Of a stretch of DNA of 64,000 bases, positions 44,943-53,945 are shown one piece after another. Origin of the DNA: Microcoleus sp. AS-A8 (lineage in GTDB: Bacteria > Cyanobacteriota > Cyanobacteriia > Cyanobacteriales > Coleofasciculaceae). Location: assembly GCA_039962225.1 (NCBI GenBank), contig JAMPKV010000007.1:303488-367487 (forward strand), read 5' to 3'. A model generated the notes under the pieces. The model made no database searches and was not told where the DNA came from. It saw nothing but the letters and a program-made list of their open reading frames with translations. The position numbers were made by a program, and so were the translations under genes. Each line of letters starts with the position of its first letter. Position 1 is the first letter of the stretch.

Positions 44943-45947
44943 TTAGCAGGAAAGGTCAAGTTTTTCAATTGTTTGTCGCAAAACTCTGGCTGAATTCTGT
45001 AATTGCTCTTTTTCTATGGCAGTCAGCATGAGATTTAAAGTCCGGCTAACTCCTTGACGGTTTACCACCGCTGGCAGACTTAAACAAACATCGTCAATCC
45101 CCTCAAAGCCATGAATCAGGCTACTAACCGTCAGCAGTCGGTTTTGATTGCGTAAAATGGATTGAACAATCTGGGTAACACCCAAGCCAATCGCATAACT
45201 GGTTGCGCCTTTGCGTTGAATCACCTCGTAAGCTGCATTTTTCACCTGTTCAAAAATGGGTTCTATCGTATCGGCGTCTACTAATTTCTCCCCATCTGAA
45301 TCTTCATTAAACAGTTGCATTCCTGATATATTAACTTTGCTCCAAACCGGGACTTCACTATCGCCATGCTCCCCAATAATATAAGCATGTAAGCTTCGAG
45401 GATCAAGTTGAAACTTCTCCGCCAATAGATAACGGAAACGAGCCGTATCGAGTACCGTTCCTGAACCAATCACGCTGGATGTTGGTAACCCGGATAGTTT
45501 GAGAGAGACATAAGTCATGATGTCTACTGGGTTCGTCACAATCAGCAAAATAGCTTGGGAACAATACTGAACGATTTGGGGCATTAAGCCTTTAAATATC
45601 TCTAAATTGCGTTGCACTAGCTCTAAACGACTTTCCCCTGGTTTCTGCTTGGCTCCAGCCGTAATAATGACAATATCGGCATCCTCACCATCAGCTAAGG
45701 TTCCGGATCGGATCATCGTAGGCTGAACGAAAGGTAAGCCGTGATTGAGATCCATCACCTCCCCTTCCAGTTTTTCAGTATTGACATCAACAATCACCAT
45801 TTCATCAAGAACATTTTGAATCAGCAGGGAGTAAGCACAAGCCATTCCCACCTGTCCCGCACCAACAATCACACCTTTACGAGGACGGCGATGGGGGATT
45901 AAATCTTGAGTGGGATTAGGGACGGTGGTGAATAGAGATTCCAGCAT
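44943..45947 (-). CDS. ldh: L-lactate dehydrogenase
   Basis: A 334-aa Rossmann enzyme of the LDH/MDH family. The NAD-binding loop [14 protein letters not shown] is at about residues 27-40. The substrate-specificity loop reads [11 protein letters not shown], with Gln rather than the Arg of malate dehydrogenases. The [10 protein letters not shown] motif and the catalytic His in GEHGDSE (about 192-198) are intact, with Arg in [10 protein letters not shown]. It reduces pyruvate to L-lactate with NADH, probably in fermentation or redox balance. The N-terminal ~25 residues are an extension. It lies alone, with only the beta-hydroxyacid dehydrogenase upstream. Confidence 0.93.
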   Translation of the reverse strand: MLESLFTTVPNPTQDLIPHRRPRKGVIVGAGQVGMACAYSLLIQNVLDEMVIVDVNTEKLEGEVMDLNHGLPFVQPTMIRSGTLADGEDADIVIITAGAKQKPGESRLELVQRNLEIFKGLMPQIVQYCSQAILLIVTNPVDIMTYVSLKLSGLPTSSVIGSGTVLDTARFRYLLAEKFQLDPRSLHAYIIGEHGDSEVPVWSKVNISGMQLFNEDSDGEKLVDADTIEPIFEQVKNAAYEVIQRKGATSYAIGLGVTQIVQSILRNQNRLLTVSSLIHGFEGIDDVCLSLPAVVNRQGVSRTLNLMLTAIEKEQLQNSARVLRQTIEKLDLSC

Positions 45948-46020
45948 TTTTTCCTTGCTTAATTAAAGGATTGAAAATTCATACCAATTCCCTTTGTATC
46001 GTAATCCCTCAAAAAACTCA

Positions 46021-46060
46021 GCGTCCCTCAGCGTCTTCCTCTGCGTTCTCTGCGTTAAAA
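46021..46060. repeat. Dispersed CTCTGCG-type repeat
   Basis: A low-complexity stretch of TCTGCGTT/CTCTGCG-like words, with a related copy at 47171-47216 (GCGCCCTCTGTGCCTCTGTGG). Both sit in the intergenic spaces around the dehydrogenase gene. Confidence 0.5.
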
Positions 46061-46099
46061 AAATAATTCCATGCTATAAAAAATAATTCCATGCTATAA
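46061..46099. repeat. 20-bp tandem duplication at the 3' end of the dehydrogenase gene
   Basis: Two copies of a 19-base sequence (AAATAATTCCATGCTATAA) separated by one base, so the repeat unit is 20 bp. The right copy contains the stop codon of the gene ending at 46094, showing that the duplication happened right at the gene's end. Confidence 0.8.
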
Positions 46100-46981
46100 G
46101 GAGTCACGGTAGGCACGAATCATGGCCTGGGTTCCTTGTTCGCCACCCATCCCGTTATCCAGTTCTTGAACTATTTTAAATAAGCGATCGCTCATTTCCA
46201 CTCCCGGCAATTCTTCACCCGATGCCTTGAGGCTTTCTTGTACCAATCTCAAATCTTTCAGGATGTGTTTAATCATGAAACCGGGACGGAAATCAGACTC
46301 GATGATTTTTGGCCCCAGGTTAGATAGCGCCCACGACCCAGCCGCACCGGTGCTGCAAACTTCTACAATTAAGTTAGGGTCGATTCCTTGTTGTTGGGCT
46401 AGCTGCATCGCCTCGCATAAACCCACCATGTGAAGTGCAGCCAGGACTTGATTACACAGTTTTACAGCCTGACCGCTACCTATTGAACCACAAAGGCGAA
46501 TCGTTTTGCCCAGAACTTCTAATACTGGCTTACTCTCCTCAAAATCAGTTGGTTCACCGCCAACCATGATGGTTAGGGTGCCATTTTTCGCCCCAATGTC
46601 TCCACCTGAAATCGGTGCATCCAGAAAGCGGAGGTTGTGTTTTTTAAGTTCGCTTCCTATCTTTCGCGCCGCATTTGGGCCAATGGTACTCGTATCGATC
46701 ACTAAAGCACCCGGTTTCGCCAACTCGGCAACTCCCTCAGTGCCGAGGATAACTTCCTCAACATCAGGCACATCACCGACGCAGGAAAAGATGATATCTG
46801 CTGTCTCGACGGCTTCGCGAATGGATGAGACTACGGTTGCACCTGCACTTGCTGCCACTTCTACACCGGGACGATTGGGGGTGCGATTCCAGGCTTTAAC
46901 CGAGTAACCACCTCGCGCCAAGTTCGCCGCCATATAACCACCCATGACACCGAGTCCGAGAAAGGCAATTTGTTGGTTCAT
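46094..46981 (-). CDS. Beta-hydroxyacid dehydrogenase (3-hydroxyisobutyrate dehydrogenase / glyoxylate-succinic semialdehyde reductase family)
   Basis: A 295-aa NAD(P)-dependent enzyme. I chose the ATG at 46981 because it starts MNQQIAFLGLGVMGGYMA, directly at the Rossmann loop; the 19 codons before it (to 47038) are an artefact. The family markers are GLGVMGGYMAANLARGG, DAPISGGDIGAKNGTL and the catalytic Lys in SGQAVKLCNQVL. It may act on glyoxylate, succinic semialdehyde, tartronate semialdehyde or 3-hydroxyisobutyrate. Its position next to ldh does not fix the substrate. Confidence 0.85.
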   Translation of the reverse strand: MNQQIAFLGLGVMGGYMAANLARGGYSVKAWNRTPNRPGVEVAASAGATVVSSIREAVETADIIFSCVGDVPDVEEVILGTEGVAELAKPGALVIDTSTIGPNAARKIGSELKKHNLRFLDAPISGGDIGAKNGTLTIMVGGEPTDFEESKPVLEVLGKTIRLCGSIGSGQAVKLCNQVLAALHMVGLCEAMQLAQQQGIDPNLIVEVCSTGAAGSWALSNLGPKIIESDFRPGFMIKHILKDLRLVQESLKASGEELPGVEMSDRLFKIVQELDNGMGGEQGTQAMIRAYRDSL

Positions 46982-47267
46982 GCTATTGAGCAAATTCGTA
47001 AGGGTTTTAACCCTCAATATCATGACTTGTAAGGGCACGGCAACAGTAACATCTCGACTTTTGTAGAAAGTTTAGTAATGCCGTGCCTCTACCGCAGTTC
47101 CTCGTTAATTAGCCAACAGTATCGGTTGCTATCGGATAATCTAGCAATCCCGAATGATTCATCAGAACCTCCCTTTCTTTCCTTTGCGCCCTCTGTGCCT
47201 CTGTGGTTTATTAAAAAAATCAAATCTTATAAATGATTTAGGATTGCTAGACACGCCTAGAAACTCT

Positions 47268-47843
47268 TCAGCGATTCAAGGCTTCTGTAATATCTTTCAC
47301 CGAACAACTTTCAGGAATCTTTTGTTCATCCATTCCCACCTGCGTATAACGATAAAAACCCTTAAAATTCAGCACAGCACTGCGAAACTGAATCCAATCT
47401 ATACGCTCAGCTTTGCTACCAGAAGTATGAATAATACCTCCTTTATTGAGTTTCAAGCGGCCTTCTTCATCCCAATCAACGGGTGATTGAGGTATATTCT
47501 CCCAAGGACTACCCGGCCACGATACGGCTAGGGCTTCACCTGTAGCGAGATTACCCTGAACTTCACCATTAACACAAATAGAGTCATCGGATTGAGGGTA
47601 ACCATAGTTTCCCACCACACGATTGTTGACTTTACGGAACCAAAAGCAAACTCCTGATCCAAAGGGTGAGTCTTTTGTCTCTGGTTGGCTACAAAATTGA
47701 TAGTTGCCATCAGCTAACGTTGCCATTACATCTTGAGCGTGCGCTATCCCAGATGAACGACGAAACAAAAGAGGTAATTCCCAGAAACTCAGAGAAAGTA
47801 ACAGTGTTGTCGTAAAGCAGAGGAATCTAAAACGGGGATGCAT
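47268..47843 (-). CDS. Exported hypothetical protein
   Basis: A 191-aa protein from the ATG at 47843 (GGAGGG seven bases ahead, which decides the start over the longer frame to 47921). A signal peptide (core ~9-22, AHAQ cleavage near residue 37) precedes a soluble domain of mixed alpha/beta content with two disulfide-capable Cys (FCSQPE, GVCFWF), a third (ICVNGE) and a fourth (ESCSV). Aromatic residues (Trp/Tyr/Phe) are frequent. It is probably periplasmic. No domain is recognised and its neighbours do not suggest a role. Confidence 0.62.
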   Translation of the reverse strand: MHPRFRFLCFTTTLLLSLSFWELPLLFRRSSGIAHAQDVMATLADGNYQFCSQPETKDSPFGSGVCFWFRKVNNRVVGNYGYPQSDDSICVNGEVQGNLATGEALAVSWPGSPWENIPQSPVDWDEEGRLKLNKGGIIHTSGSKAERIDWIQFRSAVLNFKGFYRYTQVGMDEQKIPESCSVKDITEALNR

Positions 47844-47921
47844 AGCAAACCCTCCACTAGCACTCTGAGCAGAATGTTCGCTCAGTTCTCCATATCTCTC
47901 AGCCGCAGGGAGCTTATGCAA

Positions 47922-48242
47922 AAATTTGGGGATTTGCTGAGCGAGGAACTAATGAGTTGAGTGCATACCTATAGTTTATTCCTGTTAGGTACATATAGAG
48001 CGATTAACTGTTGGCGTCGCATCTTTTCACTAAAACTCCGGCTAACTCATAGGCTGGTGCGAAGCGATCGCGAAAGCGTTAGCTGAATGAGTGAGTGTCT
48101 GAGCCAACAAAGTTTGTGGTCATAGAGTAATTCGCTTCTATAGATTTATTGTATGCGAAGTCACACTATCCAATGGAGGAGAGTCTTATACAATTGAGCG
48201 TAATATTAATTAATAATTGGTCAAAAAAATTAAAGGGGCTTC
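47922..48242. other. Intergenic region, no gene seen
   Basis: 321 bases between divergent genes, AT-rich, with one HIP1-like GCGATCGC near 48065. It should hold promoters for both neighbours, but I could not fix either one. Confidence 0.45.
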
Positions 48243-49271
48243 ATGGGTGACATCACGCCAAATCCTAGGCTGCAAGGCTGGGATATGACAGAGAATACTT
48301 CTGCGACATCCCTTGCCAAGCAATGGGCGAAAAAGTATCTTCAGAAACTCATCGATCCAGAAGAAAGCTGGGAAACTAGCACTCAAGGAACGCGATCGCT
48401 CATCGCGCAGCGACTACTCCAATCCATTCGTTCCATTAACCTTCAAGCTTGGGCTAAAACCGAAAGCTTACTTTCCCTAGAAGTTAAACGACATGGCATT
48501 AGTTATAAATTAATTGACCCTTATGAAATTGCACGAGATGCCTACCATATCTATGAGCAAGCCCTCTCCGCCTATGCCGAACAACTGACACCACAGCGCC
48601 TTTGTGTGTTTATTAGTTCTGATGTGGGTAGCATCCGAAAAAAATACATAGCCCTCGATCCGAGAGTGATTGGTTTTGTGAGTATGCAATTCCACTACTG
48701 CGGACAGTTACTTCTAGAACCCCTTGCCCCAGCCGATCAGGAAATTTTGGGTGATTATTTCAAAGTCATTGACGATCACCTTTATATCCCCTTGCAGCGT
48801 TTTTATGACATCTCCGCCCGGTATGATTACCATTCTCCCGCCTTAGAAAGCATACGCAAACTCTTACCCCCTAGCAGCGAAATAGCCCGAAAAATCGCCT
48901 CGCGCATCATTGAGCTGTACCCTAACTATTGCTGCCACACTGGCTCATTGAGCGATTCGGCTGTAATGGTTTCCAGTATCCGAGATGTTGAGATGTTTCA
49001 GGTTTACTTGTGGATTTGTGTCCTGGAAAATAGCATTGCCGCCATCCAACAAGAACTATTCCCCTTGTGCGTCATGCTGTACCCACCATTAAAAGTGCGT
49101 TGGGAACTGGTGCGGCAAATGCTCCACCTCATTGGCAACGAACTTCAAACCCGATTGACGCCTCAACAACAAGCGCTTTTTATGCCCTACTTCCAATCCT
49201 TGTGGGAGTTGTTCTCTCCTGATGTATTCCCGGAAACCTTAGAACCTGAGACGCCGGATGAGTTAGCTTGA
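48243..49271 (+). CDS. Conserved hypothetical cyanobacterial protein upstream of zeta-carotene desaturase
   Basis: A 342-aa soluble, largely helical protein. It starts MGDITPNPRLQGW; an ATG at residue 15 is an alternative start. There is no signal peptide, membrane segment or known catalytic motif. The charge pattern and the many Gln/Leu helices suggest a helical repeat or scaffold fold. It lies 75 bases ahead of crtQ on the same strand, so it could be co-expressed, but no link to carotenoid synthesis can be shown from sequence. Confidence 0.6.
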   Translation: MGDITPNPRLQGWDMTENTSATSLAKQWAKKYLQKLIDPEESWETSTQGTRSLIAQRLLQSIRSINLQAWAKTESLLSLEVKRHGISYKLIDPYEIARDAYHIYEQALSAYAEQLTPQRLCVFISSDVGSIRKKYIALDPRVIGFVSMQFHYCGQLLLEPLAPADQEILGDYFKVIDDHLYIPLQRFYDISARYDYHSPALESIRKLLPPSSEIARKIASRIIELYPNYCCHTGSLSDSAVMVSSIRDVEMFQVYLWICVLENSIAAIQQELFPLCVMLYPPLKVRWELVRQMLHLIGNELQTRLTPQQQALFMPYFQSLWELFSPDVFPETLEPETPDELA

Positions 49272-49346
49272 CTCAACCCTCTTCTAGTCCACTTCTGTTG
49301 CAATCTTCTTTTAAGATAAGTAAAGAAACTGAAAGGGAAAGGCTGA

Positions 49347-50816
49347 ATGCGCGTTGCAATTGTTGGGGCGGGACTAGCCGGGATGGCGACGGCAGTTGAG
49401 TTAGTCGATGCCGGACATGAAGTCGAACTATTTGAATCCCGACCTTTTGTGGGAGGAAAAGTGGGCAGTTGGGTAGATGCCGATGGCAACCATGTGGAGA
49501 TGGGGTTGCATGTCTTTTTCGGCTGCTACTACCAGTTATTTGACTTGATGAAGAAGGTAGGGGCGATCGACAACCTACGTCTCAAGGAGCATACCCATAT
49601 CTTTGTCAACAAAGGGGGACGCACGGGGGCGCTAGATTTTCGTTTCATCACGGGCGCGCCCTTCAATGGACTGAAAGCCTTTTTCACCACTTCCCAGCTC
49701 TCTTTACAAGATAAGCTGCAAAATTCCCTGGCACTCGGTACGAGTCCCATTGTTCGCGGCTTGGTGGACTTCGACGGCGCGATGAAAACCATTCGCGATT
49801 TAGATAAAATCAGCTTTGCCGATTGGTTTCGCAAACACGGTGGAAATGATGGCAGCTTAAAGCGGATGTGGAACCCGATCGCCTACGCTTTGGGTTTCAT
49901 CGACACCGAGAATATTTCCGCCCGGTGTATGCTGACAATTTTCCAGTTTTTTGCCGCAAAAACAGAAGCTTCGGTGCTGCGAATGCTGGAAGGTTCTCCC
50001 GATGAGTATCTGCATCAGCCGATTGTTAAGTACATAGAGGCGCGAGGCGGGAAAATCCACACCAGGCGTCGAGTGCGGGAAATTTTGTTTACTGAGGTGG
50101 ATGGGCAAACCAAAGTCACCGGACTAGTGGTTGCTAAAGGCGAAACCGAAGAAACGATCCTTGCGGATGCCTACGTCTGCGCCACAGATGTCCCCGGTGT
50201 GCAGCGTGTCCTGCCTGAAGCTTGGCGTAAGTGGTCGGAGTTTGACAATATCTACAAGCTCGATACCATCCCCGTGGCTACCGTACAGTTGAGGTTTGAC
50301 GGTTGGGTAACCGAGTTACACGATGCCGAGAAGCGCAAGCAGCTCACAGAAGCCGCAGGAATTGATAATCTGCTCTATACCCCGGATGCTGACTTCTCCT
50401 GCTTTGCGGACTTAGCCTTAACCAGTCCTGGTAACTACTACCGCGAGGGACAGGGTTCACTGTTGCAATTGGTGCTCACTCCGGGAGACCCCTTTATCCG
50501 GCAAAATAATGAAGCGATCGCACAACACGTCCTCAAGCAAGTCCATGAACTCTTCCCCTCCTCGCGAGAACTGAACATGACTTGGTACAGCGTCGTCAAG
50601 CTGGCTCAGTCTCTCTACCGTGAGGCTCCTGGGATGGACCCCTATCGCCCCCCGCAAAAAACACCCATCAGCAATTTTTTCCTGGCCGGAAGCTACACCC
50701 AGCAAGACTACATCGATAGTATGGAAGGAGCCACCTTATCGGGGTGTCAGGCGGCAAAAGCCATTCTGGAAAATGCCAAAGAACTGGTAGAACGAACCCC
50801 TGTAACAACGGTTTGA
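49347..50816 (+). CDS. crtQ: Zeta-carotene desaturase
   Basis: A 489-aa FAD-dependent amine-oxidase-fold desaturase. The N-terminal dinucleotide-binding loop [14 protein letters not shown] is at residues ~5-18, followed by [12 protein letters not shown] and the Zds-type [16 protein letters not shown] segment. A C-terminal FAD-binding motif around [21 protein letters not shown] is typical of phytoene/zeta-carotene desaturases. It converts zeta-carotene to lycopene (via neurosporene) at the membrane in carotenoid synthesis. The plant/cyanobacterial Zds (CrtQ) type is clear, not bacterial CrtI. It is followed 182 bases later by an SRPBCC-domain gene; the gap contains TCCCAAA repeats. Confidence 0.95.
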   Translation: MRVAIVGAGLAGMATAVELVDAGHEVELFESRPFVGGKVGSWVDADGNHVEMGLHVFFGCYYQLFDLMKKVGAIDNLRLKEHTHIFVNKGGRTGALDFRFITGAPFNGLKAFFTTSQLSLQDKLQNSLALGTSPIVRGLVDFDGAMKTIRDLDKISFADWFRKHGGNDGSLKRMWNPIAYALGFIDTENISARCMLTIFQFFAAKTEASVLRMLEGSPDEYLHQPIVKYIEARGGKIHTRRRVREILFTEVDGQTKVTGLVVAKGETEETILADAYVCATDVPGVQRVLPEAWRKWSEFDNIYKLDTIPVATVQLRFDGWVTELHDAEKRKQLTEAAGIDNLLYTPDADFSCFADLALTSPGNYYREGQGSLLQLVLTPGDPFIRQNNEAIAQHVLKQVHELFPSSRELNMTWYSVVKLAQSLYREAPGMDPYRPPQKTPISNFFLAGSYTQQDYIDSMEGATLSGCQAAKAILENAKELVERTPVTTV

Positions 50817-50952
50817 GCAACCAGAGTCCCCAACCCGAAGAAGGGTTGCAGGTTAACAAGTTAGCAAATGCAGGTTAGAACTTCCAACTTTCAACCTACC
50901 CCTACGGGGAACGCTACGCGAAAAACTTTCTAACCTTTAACCCTTCAACCCC

Positions 50953-50994
50953 TCCCAAATCCCAAATCCCAAATCCCAAATCCCAAATCCCAAA
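50953..50994. repeat. Heptameric tandem repeat TCCCAAA x6
   Basis: Six exact, uninterrupted heptamers between crtQ and the SRPBCC gene, ending only four bases before the ATG of the latter. It fills the space where a ribosome-binding site should be, so it may affect translation of that gene. Confidence 0.95.
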
Positions 50995-50998
50995 ACGC

Positions 50999-51448
50999 AT
51001 GTCCGATTGGCTAGAACACAGTGTACAGGTTGAGGTTGACATTCCCATTGAATTGTCCTGGAACCTCTGGTCTGATTTAGAGCAAATGCCTCGATGGATG
51101 AAGTGGATTGACTCCGTCCATGTCCTGGAAGACAATCCTGAGTTATCTCGATGGAAGTTGGCGACTGGCGGCTTGGAATTTAGCTGGCTTTCCCGAATTC
51201 TGAAATTGGTGCCAAACCAGATTATTCAGTGGGAATCTGTGGATGGTTTGCCCAATCGAGGAGCGGTTCGCTTCTATGATCGGCAGGGGAGCAGTATTGT
51301 CAAGCTGAGTGTGGCTTATGCGATTCCCGGCCTGTTGGGTCAGTTGATGGATAATCTGTTTTTAGGTCGTGTTGTGGAGTCTACAATCCAGGCTGACTTG
51401 GAACGTTTTCGAGAATACGCTCTCAACCTTAAGTCCCAATCTACATAA
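50999..51448 (+). CDS. SRPBCC-family (START-like/polyketide cyclase) protein
   Basis: A 149-aa helix-grip protein. It starts MSDWLEHSVQVEVDIP and shows the pattern of the polyketide cyclase/dehydrase family: beta strands around VEVDIPIELSWNLWSDLEQMP..MKW, then a central WKLATGGLEFSW, and a C-terminal helix (VVESTIQADLERFREYALNL). Such proteins bind hydrophobic ligands, and family members next to zds genes in cyanobacteria may have a carotenoid-related role (inference from position). No ribosome site is visible between the TCCCAAA array and the start. Confidence 0.82.
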   Translation: MSDWLEHSVQVEVDIPIELSWNLWSDLEQMPRWMKWIDSVHVLEDNPELSRWKLATGGLEFSWLSRILKLVPNQIIQWESVDGLPNRGAVRFYDRQGSSIVKLSVAYAIPGLLGQLMDNLFLGRVVESTIQADLERFREYALNLKSQST

Positions 51449-51452
51449 ACAG

Positions 51453-51565
51453 AGGACTTACACACTACCCTCTTGCTGTCCTAAAGATGAGGAAAGAATC
51501 GCCTGCCTCAAATGGGGAGGTTAGAGGACAAGATGACCGATGTAAGGCTCAAGTGCGTAAGTCCT
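51453..51565. mobile_element. MITE-like element, 113 bp
   Basis: Imperfect 14-bp terminal inverted repeats: AGGACTTACACACT (51453-51466) and, reverse-complemented, AGGACTTACGCACT (51552-51565), with one mismatch. The inner sequence is partly self-complementary and has no ORF. A copy of one end (TGCGTAAGTCCT) occurs at 39652. No target-site duplication is visible. It sits right after the SRPBCC stop, so it could supply a 3' end for that gene. Confidence 0.6.
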
Positions 51566-51594
51566 GATCAAGTTAGCCTAGCTAACGATTCTAA

Positions 51595-51738
51595 CTATTC
51601 AATGATGTGGAAATAAAAAGCAGCAACCACGAAGTTGATCGCTAAAAGGAACAAAGCCCATCCTGTACGAAAAGGGTAGGGGAACTTACCGCCAGACTTG
51701 GCAACGGGAGCATCATATTTTTTGGTCTGAGCAGCCAT
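51595..51738 (-). CDS. 47-aa single-pass membrane protein (possible photosystem II accessory subunit)
   Basis: A short gene with a good AGGAG site eight bases before the ATG. The protein reads a polar N-terminus (MAAQTKKYDAPVAKSGG), then KFPYPFRTGWALFLL, and one membrane helix (residues ~26-43) ending FYFHIIE. Small conserved proteins of this shape occur across cyanobacteria; a Psb35-like photosystem II accessory role is possible but rests on memory and is not established here. It is divergent from the response-regulator region and downstream of lipA. Confidence 0.72.
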   Translation of the reverse strand: MAAQTKKYDAPVAKSGGKFPYPFRTGWALFLLAINFVVAAFYFHIIE

Positions 51739-51870
51739 AGAGTTTTCTCCTGTTCTGAAAGATTTTGTGAAAAAATAATAAAGTACTTGGTGACTCTCAT
51801 AAAAGTTACCACAGAAAGAGTGAGCTTTATTCAGCTTGATAGAGGGATTATTGCCAATAAACTACCAGCT

Positions 51871-51900
51871 AAGGCGCAAATATTCTTAATATTTGGCCTT
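51871..51900. terminator. Long palindrome at the lipA 3' end
   Basis: AAGGC(G)CAAATATT / AATATTTGGCCTT: a near-perfect 13-bp stem with one bulge and a three-base loop. It overlaps the lipA stop codon at 51899-51901. There is no T-run. It may protect or terminate lipA mRNA. Confidence 0.6.
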
Positions 51901-52849
51901 AAATACTCTCACTCGCGTGGTAGGAACTGCGGACAAGGGGGCCAGAACGGACATGGGCAAAGCCTAAGTCTCGTGCGATCGCGCCCAATTCGTCAAATTC
52001 TGCGGGTGTCCAGTATTTTTGTACAGGCAGGTGTTGCAAGGAGGGACGCATATATTGGCCTAGGGTGAGGCGATCGCATCCCGCGTTCCGCAAATCCACC
52101 AGCGCCTCAATCACTTCCGCTTGAGTTTCGCCATGCCCCAGCATCAAACCTGACTTGGTGGGGATTGTGGGATTCAGGGATTTGACGATGCGGAGAACAT
52201 CGAGCGATCGCTCATATTGGGCACCGCGACGCACTCGTCCCTGTAAGCGCCGCACGGTTTCAATATTGTGGTTATAACAAGCTGGATGAGCCTCCACTAC
52301 CCTAGCTACCCGTTGGTGTTGTAACTCGACTGGAGTCTGGTCATTTTTACCTCTACCGCCCCAAAAATCGGCTGTCAGCACCTCAATCTCTGTGTCTGGA
52401 TTCAGTTGACGAATCGTGTACATTGTGGTAGAAAAACAATCTGCACCTTGGTCGGGCAAATCATCTCGCGCTACCGAAGTTAGCACGACATACCGCAAAC
52501 CCAATAGATTTACCGCCTCAGCCACCTTTTGGGGTTCCTCTGGGTCAAGAGGCATGGGTGCGTGCCCCTTGTCCACCTGACAGAAGGCACAGGAACGGGT
52601 GCAAGTTGGCCCCATTAACAAAAATGTTGCCGTCTTTTGGGAATAGCACTCGCCTCGGTTAGGACAGCGCCCCTCTTCACAAATTGTGTGGATGTTTCGT
52701 TGCTTGATAATGCGCTGTACTGTTGAGATTTCGCTGGCTTTGCCAATGGGGCGACGCAACCAAGGGGGCAGTGCGTCCAGTTCTTGTCGCCATTGGCCGC
52801 GATCGGGCCGTGTTGTCACAGATGGGTCAGTTTGGGTGAGCAAATCCAT
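51899..52849 (-). CDS. lipA: Lipoyl synthase LipA
   Basis: A 316-aa radical SAM enzyme with two [4Fe-4S] clusters. The auxiliary cluster Cys are in [12 protein letters not shown] (about residues 55-66), and the radical-SAM triad is in [10 protein letters not shown] (~80-89). The following MPLDPEEP and [18 protein letters not shown] blocks are LipA signatures, as is the C-terminal [12 protein letters not shown] and RSSYHA. It inserts sulfur into octanoyl groups to make lipoyl cofactor for pyruvate dehydrogenase and glycine cleavage. A stand-alone gene. Confidence 0.96.
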   Translation of the reverse strand: MDLLTQTDPSVTTRPDRGQWRQELDALPPWLRRPIGKASEISTVQRIIKQRNIHTICEEGRCPNRGECYSQKTATFLLMGPTCTRSCAFCQVDKGHAPMPLDPEEPQKVAEAVNLLGLRYVVLTSVARDDLPDQGADCFSTTMYTIRQLNPDTEIEVLTADFWGGRGKNDQTPVELQHQRVARVVEAHPACYNHNIETVRRLQGRVRRGAQYERSLDVLRIVKSLNPTIPTKSGLMLGHGETQAEVIEALVDLRNAGCDRLTLGQYMRPSLQHLPVQKYWTPAEFDELGAIARDLGFAHVRSGPLVRSSYHASESI

Positions 52850-53308
52850 AAGTCTTCCGGTAAGCTAGCCAGTGACTGGGATGCATGACAAGCTGGTTTG
52901 AGTCTCGACAATGCTACAAATGTTAAAGCATCTACCCTCGCTTGTGTTGACTGAGTTTTTTTGCTCTTCTGTGTCAGACCAGATTAATCTAGAATCAGGC
53001 ACACCGCTTGCTTTTGAGCTTGGGCTTAAAATGGCAAAAAGTTGAGGGTGCCGTCTTAGCCGTTGTATCACCCTAAACAGACAACAATCGGTCTGTTGTA
53101 GATACATGTCGCTGGTTTATCATGGCTGGGTAGGAAGTGACTTGAAACTCACAGCGAGACACACTGGCGCTACACCATAAATTATGAACTGGCGGCGTTC
53201 ACAGCAGCTAAGTGTTGACTTTAGGTTTCATTGTTGATCTAGAGTTAGCAACCGTTGCTTTTTGAAAACTGTAGTGTTCTTAAAGTTACCTCTCCAAAGG
53301 AGTCAGTC
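52850..53308. other. Intergenic region ahead of the response regulator
   Basis: A 459-base region between divergent lipA and the response regulator at 53309. No gene could be recognised, and the frames present lack coding character. The AT-rich right half (53220-53300) probably holds the response-regulator promoter. Confidence 0.5.
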
Positions 53309-53869
53309 GTGGCAAGTCAGAAAATCCTGGTAATTGATGACAGTAAAGTCATCCGAATGCGTGTAAGAGAAATGTTACCGTCAGGTAACATTGAAGTTTT
53401 GGAAGCGAAGGATGGTTTAGAGGGACTGAATTTAATTCGCCAGGAACTTCCTAACCTAATCATGTTAGATTTTCTTCTCCCTAAAATGAGTGGTTGGGAA
53501 GTGTTTCAGCATATTCAAAGTACCAGTGAACTCCAGACAATTCCTTTGGTATTAATGTCGGGTCGTAAGGAAGAAGTCACGGAGAAAATCCAAGAACCCT
53601 TTGAGTATTTTGCTTTTGTTGAAAAGCCGTTTGAGAAGAAGCAGTTGGTTGATGCTATCAAGGAAGCCATGGGCAAGGCGAAAAAACCCCGCCCCGAATC
53701 GCAACAGGCGGCAGCTGCCAGTACAGCAACGGCTAGTGCATCTTCTGCTTCTTCATCTGCCGACATTGAAGCGCTTAACGCCAAAGTTGCGAAAATGCAG
53801 GCTGAAATTGATGGATTGAAGAAACAGTTATCTCAAATTATGGCGTTCATCAAACAAAAGTTAAAGTAG
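53309..53869 (+). CDS. Response regulator with C-terminal coiled coil (no output domain)
   Basis: A 186-aa protein; the GTG start at 53309 is chosen because AAAGGAG precedes it, and the frame upstream to 53255 has no RBS. The receiver domain (residues ~3-120) has IDDSKVIRMRV, the phospho-acceptor Asp in LIMLDFLLPKMSG, the conserved Ser in VLMSGRK and the Lys in VEKPFEKK. An Ala/Ser-rich linker leads into a coiled coil (~150-186: ALNAKVAKMQAEIDGLKKQL). It may act by protein contact, for example in phototaxis, motility or a scaffold, rather than by DNA binding. Confidence 0.87.
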   Translation: MASQKILVIDDSKVIRMRVREMLPSGNIEVLEAKDGLEGLNLIRQELPNLIMLDFLLPKMSGWEVFQHIQSTSELQTIPLVLMSGRKEEVTEKIQEPFEYFAFVEKPFEKKQLVDAIKEAMGKAKKPRPESQQAAAASTATASASSASSSADIEALNAKVAKMQAEIDGLKKQLSQIMAFIKQKLK

Positions 53870-53888
53870 CCTGAAAGTATGAAGTGCA

Positions 53889-53935
53889 AAGAATGAAGGA
53901 TGAAAAAAGGGTTTTCCCATTCATCCTTCATTCTT
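53889..53935. terminator. 16-bp perfect hairpin between convergent genes
   Basis: AAGAATGAAGGATGAA (53889-53904) pairs perfectly with TTCATCCTTCATTCTT (53920-53935), with a 15-base loop that itself has GGG/CCC. The arms are built of two heptamers each (GAATGAA GGATGAA), the STRR type. It lies 20 bases from the response-regulator stop and 11 from the recR stop. It probably works as a bidirectional terminator. Confidence 0.75.
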
Positions 53936-53945
53936 CTTTCTATGG

